Assembly: GCA_016182845.1 (NCBI GenBank)
Contig: JACPFT010000005.1
Location: forward strand, 124,001 to 188,000
DNA from: Gammaproteobacteria bacterium
Lineage (GTDB): Bacteria; Pseudomonadota; Gammaproteobacteria; Enterobacterales; Permianibacteraceae
Direction: 5' to 3'
DNA length: 64,000 bases
In this document: positions 42,521 to 51,052 of the stretch, one piece after another
How positions within the stretch are numbered: position 1 is the stretch's first letter
Layout: the number at the start of each line of letters is the position of its first letter
The notes under the pieces: generated by a model
The model's database searches: none
What the model saw: only the letters and a program-made list of their open reading frames with translations
What the model was told of the DNA's origin: nothing
Position numbers and translations under genes: made by a program

Positions 42521-43231
42521 ATGACGCGCGCTGAATTCTTGCGCTGGTGTTTGCTGGGCGGGGCGGGCATGGCCATGCCTCTGCTCAGGACGCCGGACGC
42601 GCGCGCCGAGGAGGCCGACTACGATTTCTGGTTCACGCGCCTGATGTACGAGTCCGGGGATTGGGACGTGGATCAGCGCACGCCGGCCAATATTCTCAAC
42701 TCCCTGATCGAGTACACCACGCTGCGCGTCGACACCCGCGAGCACGTGCTGCCGCTCGCCGACGAACGCATGCTCGCCGCGCCCTTCTGTTATCTGGCGG
42801 GGCATAAGCTGGTGGAATTCAATGCCGAGGAGCGGCGGAATTTCGAGCGCTATGTGCGCAACGGCGGTTTCGTCTTCGTCGACGATTGCAATCACGATAT
42901 CGACGGCTTGTTCGCCAAGTCCTTCGAGGAGCAGATGGCGAGGATCTTCGGGCCCGAGGCGCTCAAGAAGCTGCCCAAGGATCATGCCCTGATGCGCAGC
43001 TTCTTCGAGTTCGAGGAGCTGCCGGCCACGGGTTTCGAGCTCAATGGCTGGGGCGATGACCTGGTGCACGATTACCTTAAGGGCATCGAAATCGACGGCC
43101 GGCTGGGGGTCCTGTACAGCAACAAGGACTACGGCTGCGAGTGGGATTACGACTGGCGCAACAAGCGCTGGCTGGCGGAAGACAATACCAAGTTCGCGGT
43201 GAATATCGTGGTGTATGCGCTGACGGCGTGA
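42521..43231 (+). CDS. DUF4159 protein with export signal
   Basis: A 236-residue protein. The N-terminus MTRAEFLRWCLLGGAGMAMPLLRTPDARAEE resembles a Tat signal with only one Arg of the pair. The mature part carries the DUF4159 features FTRLMYESGDWDVDQRTPANILNSLIEYTTLRV, NGGFVFVDDCNHDIDGLF, LPKDHALMRSFFEF and LGVLYSNKDYGCEWDYDW. The fold resembles glutamine-amidotransferase-like domains found beside MoxR-DUF58 clusters. The function is unknown. It links the TldD block to the MoxR block, with 60 bases on its left and 44 on its right. Confidence 0.8.
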   Translation: MTRAEFLRWCLLGGAGMAMPLLRTPDARAEEADYDFWFTRLMYESGDWDVDQRTPANILNSLIEYTTLRVDTREHVLPLADERMLAAPFCYLAGHKLVEFNAEERRNFERYVRNGGFVFVDDCNHDIDGLFAKSFEEQMARIFGPEALKKLPKDHALMRSFFEFEELPATGFELNGWGDDLVHDYLKGIEIDGRLGVLYSNKDYGCEWDYDWRNKRWLAEDNTKFAVNIVVYALTA

Positions 43232-43275
43232 GCGGTTAATCCTTTTTCGGTTTTGATTTTGTTAGGTGAATGACT

Positions 43276-44271
43276 ATGCAGGCTTCGCCCTCCGAGCAGG
43301 ATGTGCAGGATTTATTGGCCAAGCTGGCGAACGTGCGCGAGGCCATAGGCCAGGTCATCGTGGGGCAGGAGGCGGTGGTCGAACAGCTTCTTGTCAGCCT
43401 CTTGGCCGGCGGGCATTGCCTCCTGGAGGGCGTGCCGGGCCTGGGCAAGACGCTCCTGGTGCGCGCCCTGGGCCAGGCCCTGTCCCTGGATTTCCGGCGC
43501 ATCCAGTTCACGCCGGATCTGATGCCCAGCGATATCCTGGGCACGGACATCCTGGAAGAGGATCACGGCACGGGCCGCCGCTATTTCAAGTTCCAGCAGG
43601 GGCCGGTGTTCACCCAGATCTTGCTGGCCGACGAGCTGAACCGCACGCCGCCCAAGACCCAGGCGGCGCTCCTGGAGGCCATGCAGGAACACACGGTGAG
43701 CTATGGCGGCACGACCTATGCGCTGCCGGCGCCGTTTTTCGTCCTGGCGACCCAGAATCCCCTGGAGCAGGCTGGAACCTATCCCCTGCCCGAGGCTCAG
43801 CTGGACCGTTTCCTGCTCTTGGTGAAGATCGGCTACCCCAGCGAGGCCGAGGAGCAGGAGATCCTGGCGCGCACCACCGGCGCGGCCCGGGCGGGCATAG
43901 GCGCCCAGCTGGACGCGATGGGCGTGCTGGCCTTGCAGCGCCTCGTGCGCGAGGTGCATATCGGCGAGGACGTCCTCTGCTTGATCACGCGCCTGGTGCG
44001 CGCCACGCGCCCGGAGTCCAGCGCCATTCCCGAGGTGCGCGATTGGCTGCGCTGGGGTGCGGGGCCCCGTGCCGGCCAGGCCCTGGTCCTGGCGGCCAAG
44101 GCCCGGGCCTTGCTGCAGGGCCGGCTGGCGGCGACGCGCGAGGATGTGCGCGCCCTGGCGGCGCCGGTCATGCGCCACCGCCTGCTCTTGAGCTTCGCCG
44201 CCGAGGCGGAGCGGCGCAGCACGGACGACGTGGTGGCCGTGGTGCTGCGCGGCGTGCCCTTTCCCGCTTAA
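43276..44271 (+). CDS. MoxR-family AAA+ ATPase
   Basis: A 331-residue AAA+ ATPase. Walker A GVPGLGKT (52-59), Walker B ILLADE (115-120), FFVLATQNPLEQAGTYPLPEAQLDRF (sensor 1 region) and a C-terminal lid domain are intact. MoxR proteins act as chaperones for VWA- or DUF58-containing partners. ATG 43276 has AGGTGA at six bases; the ATG two codons upstream abuts that site and is less likely. The DUF58 gene follows after three bases. Confidence 0.92.
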   Translation: MQASPSEQDVQDLLAKLANVREAIGQVIVGQEAVVEQLLVSLLAGGHCLLEGVPGLGKTLLVRALGQALSLDFRRIQFTPDLMPSDILGTDILEEDHGTGRRYFKFQQGPVFTQILLADELNRTPPKTQAALLEAMQEHTVSYGGTTYALPAPFFVLATQNPLEQAGTYPLPEAQLDRFLLLVKIGYPSEAEEQEILARTTGAARAGIGAQLDAMGVLALQRLVREVHIGEDVLCLITRLVRATRPESSAIPEVRDWLRWGAGPRAGQALVLAAKARALLQGRLAATREDVRALAAPVMRHRLLLSFAAEAERRSTDDVVAVVLRGVPFPA

Positions 44272-44274
44272 GCC

Positions 44275-45165
44275 ATGTCGGTACGTCGCTTCATCGCGCC
44301 GGAAGTCTGGGTTCGGCTCAAGTCCCTGAGTCTGCGCGCACGGCGCGGCGGCGAGGGTCTGGGTTTCGGTCTGCATGCCAGCAAGAGCCGGGGAGCAGGC
44401 CTGGAATTTGCCCAGTACCGGGCCTATGAGCCGGGCGACGAGCCGCGCCAGCTGGACTGGAAGCTCTATGCCCGCTCCGACCGCTATTTCGTGCGCGAGG
44501 CCGAGCGCGACAGCCCACTGCGCCTGCAGATCCTGCTGGATGGCACGGCCTCCATGGCCCAGGCCGATGCCGGCCGTCCGGAATTCTCCAAGTTCGAGGC
44601 CGGCAAGGCTCTGTGCCTGTGCCTGGCGGAACTGGCCCAGCACCGGGGCGACGGCTTCGCGGTCACGGCGGTGAGCGGTGGGGGTCTCAGCGGCCTGCCC
44701 ACGGGCACCGGCCCGCGTCACCGGGATCGCCTGGAGCATGCCTTGGGCGCCTGGACCTGCGGCGGCGGATGGCCGGGGCCGGCGGTTCTGCGCCCCCTCT
44801 GGGAGCAAGTCCCCGCCCATGCCCTGCTCATCGTGATCAGCGACGGTTTCGAGCCGGCGGTGGTGGAGCTGGCCGAGCGCTGGGCGGCGGCGCGGCGCGA
44901 GGTCTTGTTCATCCAGCTGCTCAGCGTCGAGGAGCGGGATTTTTCCCTCAAGGGCAGTCTCGTCCTGCGCGATCCGGAGACCGGCGAGGAGAAGACCGTC
45001 GCCGCCGAGGCGGTGCGCGAGGATTATCTGCGCCGCTTCGGCGCGGCTCAAACCGCCTTGGCGGCCCGCCTCGCGGCCCGGGGCATCCCCTTCGCGAGCC
45101 ATGTGCTGGATGAGCCCCTGGATGGACCGTTGTGGCCTCTGTTCGGCCGGGAGGCGAGAGCATGA
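44275..45165 (+). CDS. DUF58 protein
   Basis: A 296-residue protein. The DUF58 signature YRAYEPGDEPRQLDWKLYARSDRYFVREAERD lies near residues 46-78 and is followed by a VWA-like beta strand ending LLDGTASM, a MIDAS variant with Thr at the second position. VISDGF is a further VWA-type motif. Such proteins are the usual MoxR partner. There is no membrane segment or signal. It is tightly placed between moxR (three bases) and the BatA-like gene (28 bases). Confidence 0.9.
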   Translation: MSVRRFIAPEVWVRLKSLSLRARRGGEGLGFGLHASKSRGAGLEFAQYRAYEPGDEPRQLDWKLYARSDRYFVREAERDSPLRLQILLDGTASMAQADAGRPEFSKFEAGKALCLCLAELAQHRGDGFAVTAVSGGGLSGLPTGTGPRHRDRLEHALGAWTCGGGWPGPAVLRPLWEQVPAHALLIVISDGFEPAVVELAERWAAARREVLFIQLLSVEERDFSLKGSLVLRDPETGEEKTVAAEAVREDYLRRFGAAQTALAARLAARGIPFASHVLDEPLDGPLWPLFGREARA

Positions 45166-45193
45166 GCGGCGCGAAGCGCCGGGAGAGGGTCTT

Positions 45194-46027
45194 ATGAACC
45201 TGCTCTGGCCCTGGGCCTTGCTGGGTCTGGCCGTCTTGGCCTGGCCGCTGTGGCTGCATCGTCAGCGCCAGGAGGAAGACCGCCGGCGCGACTTCGCCGC
45301 CCTGCGCTTCGTCCTCGCCCAGTCCGCGCCGCGCGCCAAGCCGCGCTGGCGGGAGCTCGTGCTCCTGGCCCTGCGCCTGACCCTGCTGAGCCTGGCCGTG
45401 CTCTGGTTGGCGGGCCCCTGGCTTTCGGTACGGCCGGCATACTGGCCGGCACCGCCCACGGCTCACGCCGAGGCCAAGGCGGCCGCGCCCAGCGAACCCC
45501 TGCGGGTAAGCCTGCGCCGCAGCGGCGCGGAGGGCGAGGTCTATCTCGCGGCGGTCCTCAAGGCCTGGGGCGGCCAGCCCGAGGCCTATCGCATCGACGA
45601 CCGGGATGCGGGCACGCCCCTGGCCGAAGGCGGGGACTGGTTGTTCCAGCTGGGCGCGCCGCCCATCGAGGACGAGGCTTGCCGCTTCAGCCGGCTGCGC
45701 CTCTCCGACGCCTGGCCGGACGGCGCAGCGACCTGGGCGCCGGTGGCCGGCAGCGCCGGGCGGCTGCGCTGGCGGCAGCGGGGCTGCGCCCGGGAGCTGG
45801 CCCTGATGCAGCCCCAGGTCCCCGAATATTTTCCGGAGGTCCTGGAGCCGGGTTTCCCGGCCTTGCTGCGCCGCTGGCTGGACGAGGGGCCGGGCCTCCC
45901 GGCGGCTCGAGCGGGCGACGCGGTTGTCGGCGCCAGCCTGGAACCGCTCCTGGCCGGTCTGTTGATCCTGAGCGTGGGCCTGGAGCGGTTCCTGGCCACC
46001 CGGCCCGGGCGGGGAGGGCAGGCATGA
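45194..46027 (+). CDS. BatA-like membrane protein
   Basis: A 277-residue protein. The first 60 residues match the BatA N-terminal domain (MNLLWPWALLGLAVLAWPLWLHRQR, ALRLTLLSLAVLWLAGPW) with two membrane helices. A soluble, probably periplasmic middle part follows, and a third helix near residue 248-262 (LEPLLAGLLILSVGLERFLA). No VWA domain with MIDAS is present, unlike full BatA. The stop overlaps the next start by four bases. Confidence 0.75.
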   Translation: MNLLWPWALLGLAVLAWPLWLHRQRQEEDRRRDFAALRFVLAQSAPRAKPRWRELVLLALRLTLLSLAVLWLAGPWLSVRPAYWPAPPTAHAEAKAAAPSEPLRVSLRRSGAEGEVYLAAVLKAWGGQPEAYRIDDRDAGTPLAEGGDWLFQLGAPPIEDEACRFSRLRLSDAWPDGAATWAPVAGSAGRLRWRQRGCARELALMQPQVPEYFPEVLEPGFPALLRRWLDEGPGLPAARAGDAVVGASLEPLLAGLLILSVGLERFLATRPGRGGQA

Positions 46028-48117
46028 GCGACGCCGTCGAAGCCCGGGTTCGCCGGATCCTGCGGGCACGCCGCGCCCGCGAGCTGGCCTGGCTCGCCCT
46101 GCTGGCGGGGCTGCCCTTGGCCGGCCTGGTGTTGGCGCTGGCACGGGCGTTCGAAGCGGTCATCGCCCTGGTCTTCGCGGCCCTGGCTCTGCCGGCGCTG
46201 GGGTTCTGGGCCTGGCGGCGCGCCCGGCGCTACGACCGGCGTTGGCTGGCGCGACGCCTGGATGCGGCCTGGCCAGCGCTCGAGGACAGCGCGGCCCTGG
46301 TGCTCTTGCCCAGGACGGATGAAACCGGCTTGGCGGCCTGGCAGCGCCGGCGCATCGCGGCGCGCCTGGCGGCGAAGCCTTGGCCGGAGTTCTGCGAGGC
46401 CAGGCCGCGTTGGCCCTGGCTGCCGGCACTGGCAGGCCTGTTGTTGCCGGCGCTCTGGGCCGGGTGGCCGGCGCCAGAGCCTGCGAAGCTCCTGCAGACG
46501 CCTAGTCCCGTGGTTGCGCCGGCCCCGTTCCGCTTGTTGGCGGCGGAGCTGCAGCTGCGGCCGCCGGCTTATCTGGGCCTGCCCGAGACGCGCCTGTCCG
46601 GCCTGGACGTGCGGGTGCCCGAGGGCAGCCGCGTGCGCTGGCGCTTGGCGTTCAGCGGCACGGCCCGGGCCGTGCGCCTGCGGTTTCTCGATGGCCGCGT
46701 GCTGGAACTTGCCAATGCGGGTGAGGCCTGGCAGGCCGAGGCGACGATGGACGAGGCCGGCCTGTATCGCCTGGAGCTGGACGGGGCGGACTGGCGGGAG
46801 CGGGAACTGCATCGGCTGGAGCTCATCCCGGACCGGGCGCCGGAGCTGCGTATCGCCGCGCCGGACAAGAGTTTGACCGCCATGACGGCGGGCCAGGTCC
46901 GGTGGGAGATCGCGGCCGAGTCCAGCGACGATCATGGCCTGGGGGCGGCGGAGCTGCGCTTGGTCCTAGCCCAGGGCACGGGCGAGAACATCAGCTTCAG
47001 CGAGCGGCGCATCCCGCTCGCGGGCGAGGGCGATGCCTTGCGCCAGCACTACCGTCACAGCCTGGATCTGGCGGCGCTCAAGCTTGCGCCCGGCGATGAT
47101 CTGGTGCTGCGCCTGGCGGTCGCCGACCGGCGCGAGCCGGCGGCGCAATGGACCGTGAGCCCCGCCTATATCCTGCGCTGGCCGCCGGAAGCCTCGGCGG
47201 AGAGCGCCGGCATGGAGGGCCAGCTGCGCCAGGCCATGCCCGCTTATTTCCGCAGCCAGCGCCAGCTGATCATCGACACCCAGGCCCTGCTGGACCAGCG
47301 GCCCCGGCTGGCCGAGGCCGAGCTCGCGGCGCGTTCCGATGCCCTGGGCGTGGAGCAGAAGCTGCTGCGCCTGCGTTACGGTCAGTTCCTGGGAGAGGAA
47401 TTCGAGAGCGGCGGCATGAAGGGCGCCGCCGATGCGGATCCTTCCGAGAGCGAGCATGAAGAACACGAGGAGCACGAGGCCGCGCCCGCCGGATTCGGCG
47501 AGGCCGGCAATGTCCTGGCGGAGTTTGGCCATACCCATGACCAGGCCGAGGCGGCGACGCTTCTGGACCCGGAGACCAAGGCCCTGCTCAAGTCGGCCCT
47601 GGCGGAGATGTGGCAATCGGAGCTGCAGCTGCGCCTGGCCCAGCCGGCGCTGGCCCTGCCCTATGAGAACAAGGCCCTGCGCTATATCAAGCAGGTCCAG
47701 CAGGCGACGCGCATCTACCTGGCGCGGGTCGGCCTGGAGCTGCCGCCCGTGGACGAGGCGCGCCGGCTGTCCGGCGAGCGGCCGGCGTTGCCGGCCCGCG
47801 CGGATCTGGTGCAGCCGGCCCAGCCGGACGATCCGCGCCTGGGCCAGGCCTGGACTGCCCTGCAGGCCGGCCGCGCGCCGGATTTCGCCGGCTTGCAGGC
47901 CTGTTTGCAGGAGCGCCAGGCCACTTCGGAGCAAAGCCTGGCGGCACTGGCCGCCCTGGACGCGCTACGCGAGTCGCCGGGCTGCGGCGAATGCCGGCAG
48001 CGCCTGGCGGCGGCGCTCTGGCCTTGGTTGGAGCAGCCGGCGGCCCGGGTATCCGGCCGGGCCGGCGACGATGCGCTTGGCCGCGCCTATCTCGATGCCT
48101 TGGAGAGCCGGCCATGA
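46024..48117 (+). CDS. Large membrane-anchored protein, DUF4175-like
   Basis: A 697-residue protein. Two membrane helices lie at about residues 20-60 (ELAWLALLAGLPLAGLVLALARAFEAVIALVFAAL) and one near 138-150. Beta-rich repeats follow at 170-390, including SSDDHGLGAAELRLVLAQ, which resembles the DDYG motif of DUF4175 proteins. An acidic His/Glu stretch (SESEHEEHEEHEA) comes near 480, and the remainder is helical. ATGA overlaps join it to both neighbours. A periplasmic scaffold role is plausible; the family assignment is tentative. Confidence 0.6.
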   Translation: MSDAVEARVRRILRARRARELAWLALLAGLPLAGLVLALARAFEAVIALVFAALALPALGFWAWRRARRYDRRWLARRLDAAWPALEDSAALVLLPRTDETGLAAWQRRRIAARLAAKPWPEFCEARPRWPWLPALAGLLLPALWAGWPAPEPAKLLQTPSPVVAPAPFRLLAAELQLRPPAYLGLPETRLSGLDVRVPEGSRVRWRLAFSGTARAVRLRFLDGRVLELANAGEAWQAEATMDEAGLYRLELDGADWRERELHRLELIPDRAPELRIAAPDKSLTAMTAGQVRWEIAAESSDDHGLGAAELRLVLAQGTGENISFSERRIPLAGEGDALRQHYRHSLDLAALKLAPGDDLVLRLAVADRREPAAQWTVSPAYILRWPPEASAESAGMEGQLRQAMPAYFRSQRQLIIDTQALLDQRPRLAEAELAARSDALGVEQKLLRLRYGQFLGEEFESGGMKGAADADPSESEHEEHEEHEAAPAGFGEAGNVLAEFGHTHDQAEAATLLDPETKALLKSALAEMWQSELQLRLAQPALALPYENKALRYIKQVQQATRIYLARVGLELPPVDEARRLSGERPALPARADLVQPAQPDDPRLGQAWTALQAGRAPDFAGLQACLQERQATSEQSLAALAALDALRESPGCGECRQRLAAALWPWLEQPAARVSGRAGDDALGRAYLDALESRP

Positions 48118-49802
48118 ATTTCGCGCTGTGGCTGGGCTTGAGTCTTCTTGGCCTATTGAGCGCCGGCTGCGCCTGGCGGCGCTTCCGCCAGGCCGGCATC
48201 GCGGCTTTGAGCCTCCTGACCTGCTTAGCCCTGGCGGCGGCCTTGGCGCCGCCCAAGGCGGCGTGGGGCGGCCGAATGCTCCGGGTCTACGGGGAAGGCG
48301 CGCCGGCGGAGATCGACAGCGGTCTGGTCGTGCGCCTGCCGGAGGCCGGCGCCGGCGAAGGTCTGGCGGTTCCGGATCTGGCGGCGGCCTTGCGCCTGTT
48401 TCCGGAGGCGGGGCGGCTGGAGGTCCATGGCTGGGGCTTGAACGGCCGCGACCGCTTGGCGGCGACGGGCATGCCCCTGGTCTTGAAGCCGGGCGAGCTG
48501 CCCGTCGGCCTGAGGGAGCTGGACTATCCGGCCCGCGCCCAGGCCGGCCAGGCCCTGCGCGTCGCCGGACGCGTGGCCGGCGTGGCGGGGGCGCAACTGG
48601 AGCTGCGGGATCCGGCGGGGGCGCTGGCGGCAACGGTCTCGCCGGATGGGGACGGGCGCTTCAGCCTGGAGGCCGCGCTCAAGGCGGCAGGGCGCATCGC
48701 CTTCGAGCTGCGCGTTCTGGACGGCCAAGGCGTGCTCGTCGAGAAGGCCAGCCTGCCGGTGGCGGTGGAGTCCGGCCGGGCCCTGCGCCTGCGCCTGGAG
48801 GCCGGCGGGCCGGACCCGGAGCAGAAGCCGCTGCGGCGCTGGGCCGAGGATGCGGATCTTTCGCTGGAATCGCGCCTGGGCCTGAGCGCGGGGCTGGTCC
48901 AGGGCGATGCCGATTGGCAGGCCTCGGCCCAGGAGCTGGCGGCGCTGGATCTGCTGATCGTGGACGAGCGCAGCTGGCAGGCCCTGGACGCCGGGGCCAG
49001 GCGGCGCATCGAGACCGCCGTGGGCGAGGGCCTGGGCCTGCTCTGGAGGCTACGCGGCACGCCGACCGCCGAGTTGCTGACCCTATGGACCGGCTGGGGC
49101 ATGGCCATTGCGCCGGGGGCGGCCGAAGCGGGTTTTCGCAAGGCCTGGGGCCTGGACCTGCCGCTGCGCGTCTGGGGCCAGGCCGAGGGCGGCCAGGCCC
49201 TGCTGCGCGACGACGGTGGGGCCCGGCGCCTGGCTTTCTGGCCCCGGGGGCGCGGCCGAGTCGGGATCAGCCTGGTGTCCGGGACCCAGCGCCTGGCGGC
49301 GGGCGAGACGCCGGCGGCCTTCGGGCGCTTCTGGAGCGGCATCGTCGAGGCGCTGGCCCGACCCGCTCCGGCTGCCTCCCTGTCGGGTCCCGCGCTCTGG
49401 CGCGCGGGGCAGGGCGGCCGGCTCTGCGGCCTGGCGCCGGGGGCCCGGTGGCAGGCGCGGGATGGGGTTTCGAGGACCTTGGACGTCCGCGAGGGTTGTG
49501 CCTTGCTCTGGCCGGAGATTGCCGGTTGGCATCGGTTGGTGGATGGCGAGCGGTCTAGCGACTGGCCCATCCTGCCGGCGGCGGCCTTGCCGGGCGTGCG
49601 CGCCCAGGCGGATCGACTGGCCACGGAGGCCATGACCGGCGCGGCGCGTCTGCCTGGCTCGCGGTCCCTGCCGGGCTGGCCCTTCCTGCTTCTGAGCCTG
49701 GCTTGCCTGGGCGGTAGTTGGTGGCTGGAGCGGCGGGCCTTACAGGCTCAGGCGCCGGTCGACGTAGTGCATCAGGGGCGGCAGGAACAGGCTCAGGACT
49801 AA
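48114..49802 (+). CDS. Membrane-anchored protein of unknown function ending the MoxR cluster
   Basis: A 562-residue protein. Two N-terminal helices (FALWLGLSLLGLLSAGCAW, AGIAALSLLTCLALAAALA) and one near the C-terminus (WPFLLLSLACLGGSWWLERR) frame a large domain that would be periplasmic. The stretch LDLLIVDERSWQALDAGARRRIETAVGEGLGLLW resembles the amidotransferase-like folds found in BatA/DUF4159 neighbours, without a visible catalytic Cys. It overlaps the preceding gene by four bases. Its last 63 bases overlap the convergent MFS gene. Confidence 0.6.
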   Translation: MNFALWLGLSLLGLLSAGCAWRRFRQAGIAALSLLTCLALAAALAPPKAAWGGRMLRVYGEGAPAEIDSGLVVRLPEAGAGEGLAVPDLAAALRLFPEAGRLEVHGWGLNGRDRLAATGMPLVLKPGELPVGLRELDYPARAQAGQALRVAGRVAGVAGAQLELRDPAGALAATVSPDGDGRFSLEAALKAAGRIAFELRVLDGQGVLVEKASLPVAVESGRALRLRLEAGGPDPEQKPLRRWAEDADLSLESRLGLSAGLVQGDADWQASAQELAALDLLIVDERSWQALDAGARRRIETAVGEGLGLLWRLRGTPTAELLTLWTGWGMAIAPGAAEAGFRKAWGLDLPLRVWGQAEGGQALLRDDGGARRLAFWPRGRGRVGISLVSGTQRLAAGETPAAFGRFWSGIVEALARPAPAASLSGPALWRAGQGGRLCGLAPGARWQARDGVSRTLDVREGCALLWPEIAGWHRLVDGERSSDWPILPAAALPGVRAQADRLATEAMTGAARLPGSRSLPGWPFLLLSLACLGGSWWLERRALQAQAPVDVVHQGRQEQAQD

Positions 49803-50936
49803 GGCCAGGAGGCCCACCCCGGCCATGCCGTCGAGGCCGCCCCGGGGTGTCGATTCCAGCATCAGGCTGGACAGGCCGGCGCCGGCCGAGCTGGCCAGGT
49901 GCTGCACGGCCGAGCGCAGGGACATGAAGCCGGCGCGCTCGTGCTCGTCCGGCACATGGGCGGCCACCGTGGCCATGGATACGGCGCGCATGGAGTTGGC
50001 GCACATCAGTCCGGCGAAGAGCAGGATGATGCCTGCCTCGCCGGGGCTGCCCAGGAAGAACAGGGCGGTCGACAGGCAGAACAGGGCGGTGCCGGCGGCG
50101 GCGATGCGCGGGGCGCCGAAACGGTCGCCGAGGCGGCCGCACTCGCGCAGCACGAAGAAACTGAGCAGGCCGCCGCCCAGGTAGAGCAGGCCCATGTGCT
50201 CCCGGGGATAGCCCAGGTTGCCCAGGATATAGGCCGGGATATTGGGCAGCACCAGGAAGGAGGCCATCATGGTCGTCGCCATCATGGCGTAGGCGCCCAG
50301 GGCCGTGGGCTTGTGCAGCAGGGCGCCGAAGGCGCGCAGGAGCTTCGCCGACCGGGCGCGGGCCACGTGGCCGGTCATGGCCGGCAGCCGCCAGTGGACC
50401 AGGACGGTCACCGCCAGGCAGAGCAGGCCCACGGCCAGGAAGGGCGTGCGCCAGTCGCCCAGTCGGGCCAGTTCCAAGCCGGCGGGCACGCCCAGGACCG
50501 AGGCCACGGAGAAGGCGCCCATCACCGCCCCCAGGGCCGCGCCCCGGCGCGCCCGGGGCACGCTGTCGGCGACGATGGAGAAGGCCACCGAAGTCGCCGG
50601 ACCGCCGAACAGGCCGGCCGCCAGGCGCCAGGCGATGAGCTCACCGGCATCGCCGGCGAAGGCCGCGCCGACGGTGGCAGCCGACAGGCCCAGCATGCAC
50701 AAGCCCAGGGCGCTGCGCCGGTCGAAGCGGTCCAGGAACAGGGCGCCCAGGATGGCGGCCAGTGCCGCCGAGAAGGTATAGGCGCCGCCCACCAGGCCTA
50801 GGGCCGCCGGGTCTATGTCCAAGGCCAGCGCGAAATCCGGGCCCAGGGGCATGACCATCATGAAGTCCAGGATATTGACGAACTGCACGGCGCCGATGAG
50901 AAGGACAAGCGCGCGTTCGGTAAGGACTTTTTTCAA
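49740..50936 (-). CDS. Major facilitator superfamily transporter (AraJ/drug-efflux type)
   Basis: A 398-residue protein with about twelve membrane helices. FVNILDFMMVMPLGPDFALALDI at helix 1, LFLDRFDRRSALGLCMLGL (motif A), IAWRLAAGLFGGPATSVAFSIVADSVPRARRGAALG and VASVLGVPAGLELA (proline-glycine motif C) place it among drug:H+ antiporters of the DHA1 group. The only fitting start is TTG at 50936. Its end overlaps the convergent membrane-protein gene by 63 bases. The substrate is unknown. Confidence 0.82.
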   Translation of the reverse strand: MKKVLTERALVLLIGAVQFVNILDFMMVMPLGPDFALALDIDPAALGLVGGAYTFSAALAAILGALFLDRFDRRSALGLCMLGLSAATVGAAFAGDAGELIAWRLAAGLFGGPATSVAFSIVADSVPRARRGAALGAVMGAFSVASVLGVPAGLELARLGDWRTPFLAVGLLCLAVTVLVHWRLPAMTGHVARARSAKLLRAFGALLHKPTALGAYAMMATTMMASFLVLPNIPAYILGNLGYPREHMGLLYLGGGLLSFFVLRECGRLGDRFGAPRIAAAGTALFCLSTALFFLGSPGEAGIILLFAGLMCANSMRAVSMATVAAHVPDEHERAGFMSLRSAVQHLASSAGAGLSSLMLESTPRGGLDGMAGVGLLALVLSLFLPPLMHYVDRRLSL

Positions 50937-51052
50937 GCTCGTCTCGGGGTTGCGGAACGATCTGGCTGGAGTATAGGTCTCATGCAGGCGACGCGCTTGT
51001 GCAGGAATTTGTTTTTTATCAGCGGTTTGGCCGTTTCGGCGAGGAGAATGGC

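Noticed and set aside
43312-45102. 596-codon minus-strand frame opposite moxR and DUF58
   Set aside because: Shadow of two well-supported genes; low-complexity product, no ribosome site.
45250-46023. Upstream extension of the DUF4175-like gene by 258 codons
   Set aside because: The extension is out-of-frame translation of the BatA-like gene; the ATGA overlap at 46024 gives the natural start.
42521-49802. MoxR-DUF58 cluster as a phage-defence system of the MoxR-VWA kind
   Set aside because: The partners are BatA-like and envelope proteins beside Tat-exported TldD; no nuclease, toxin or sensor gene is present.
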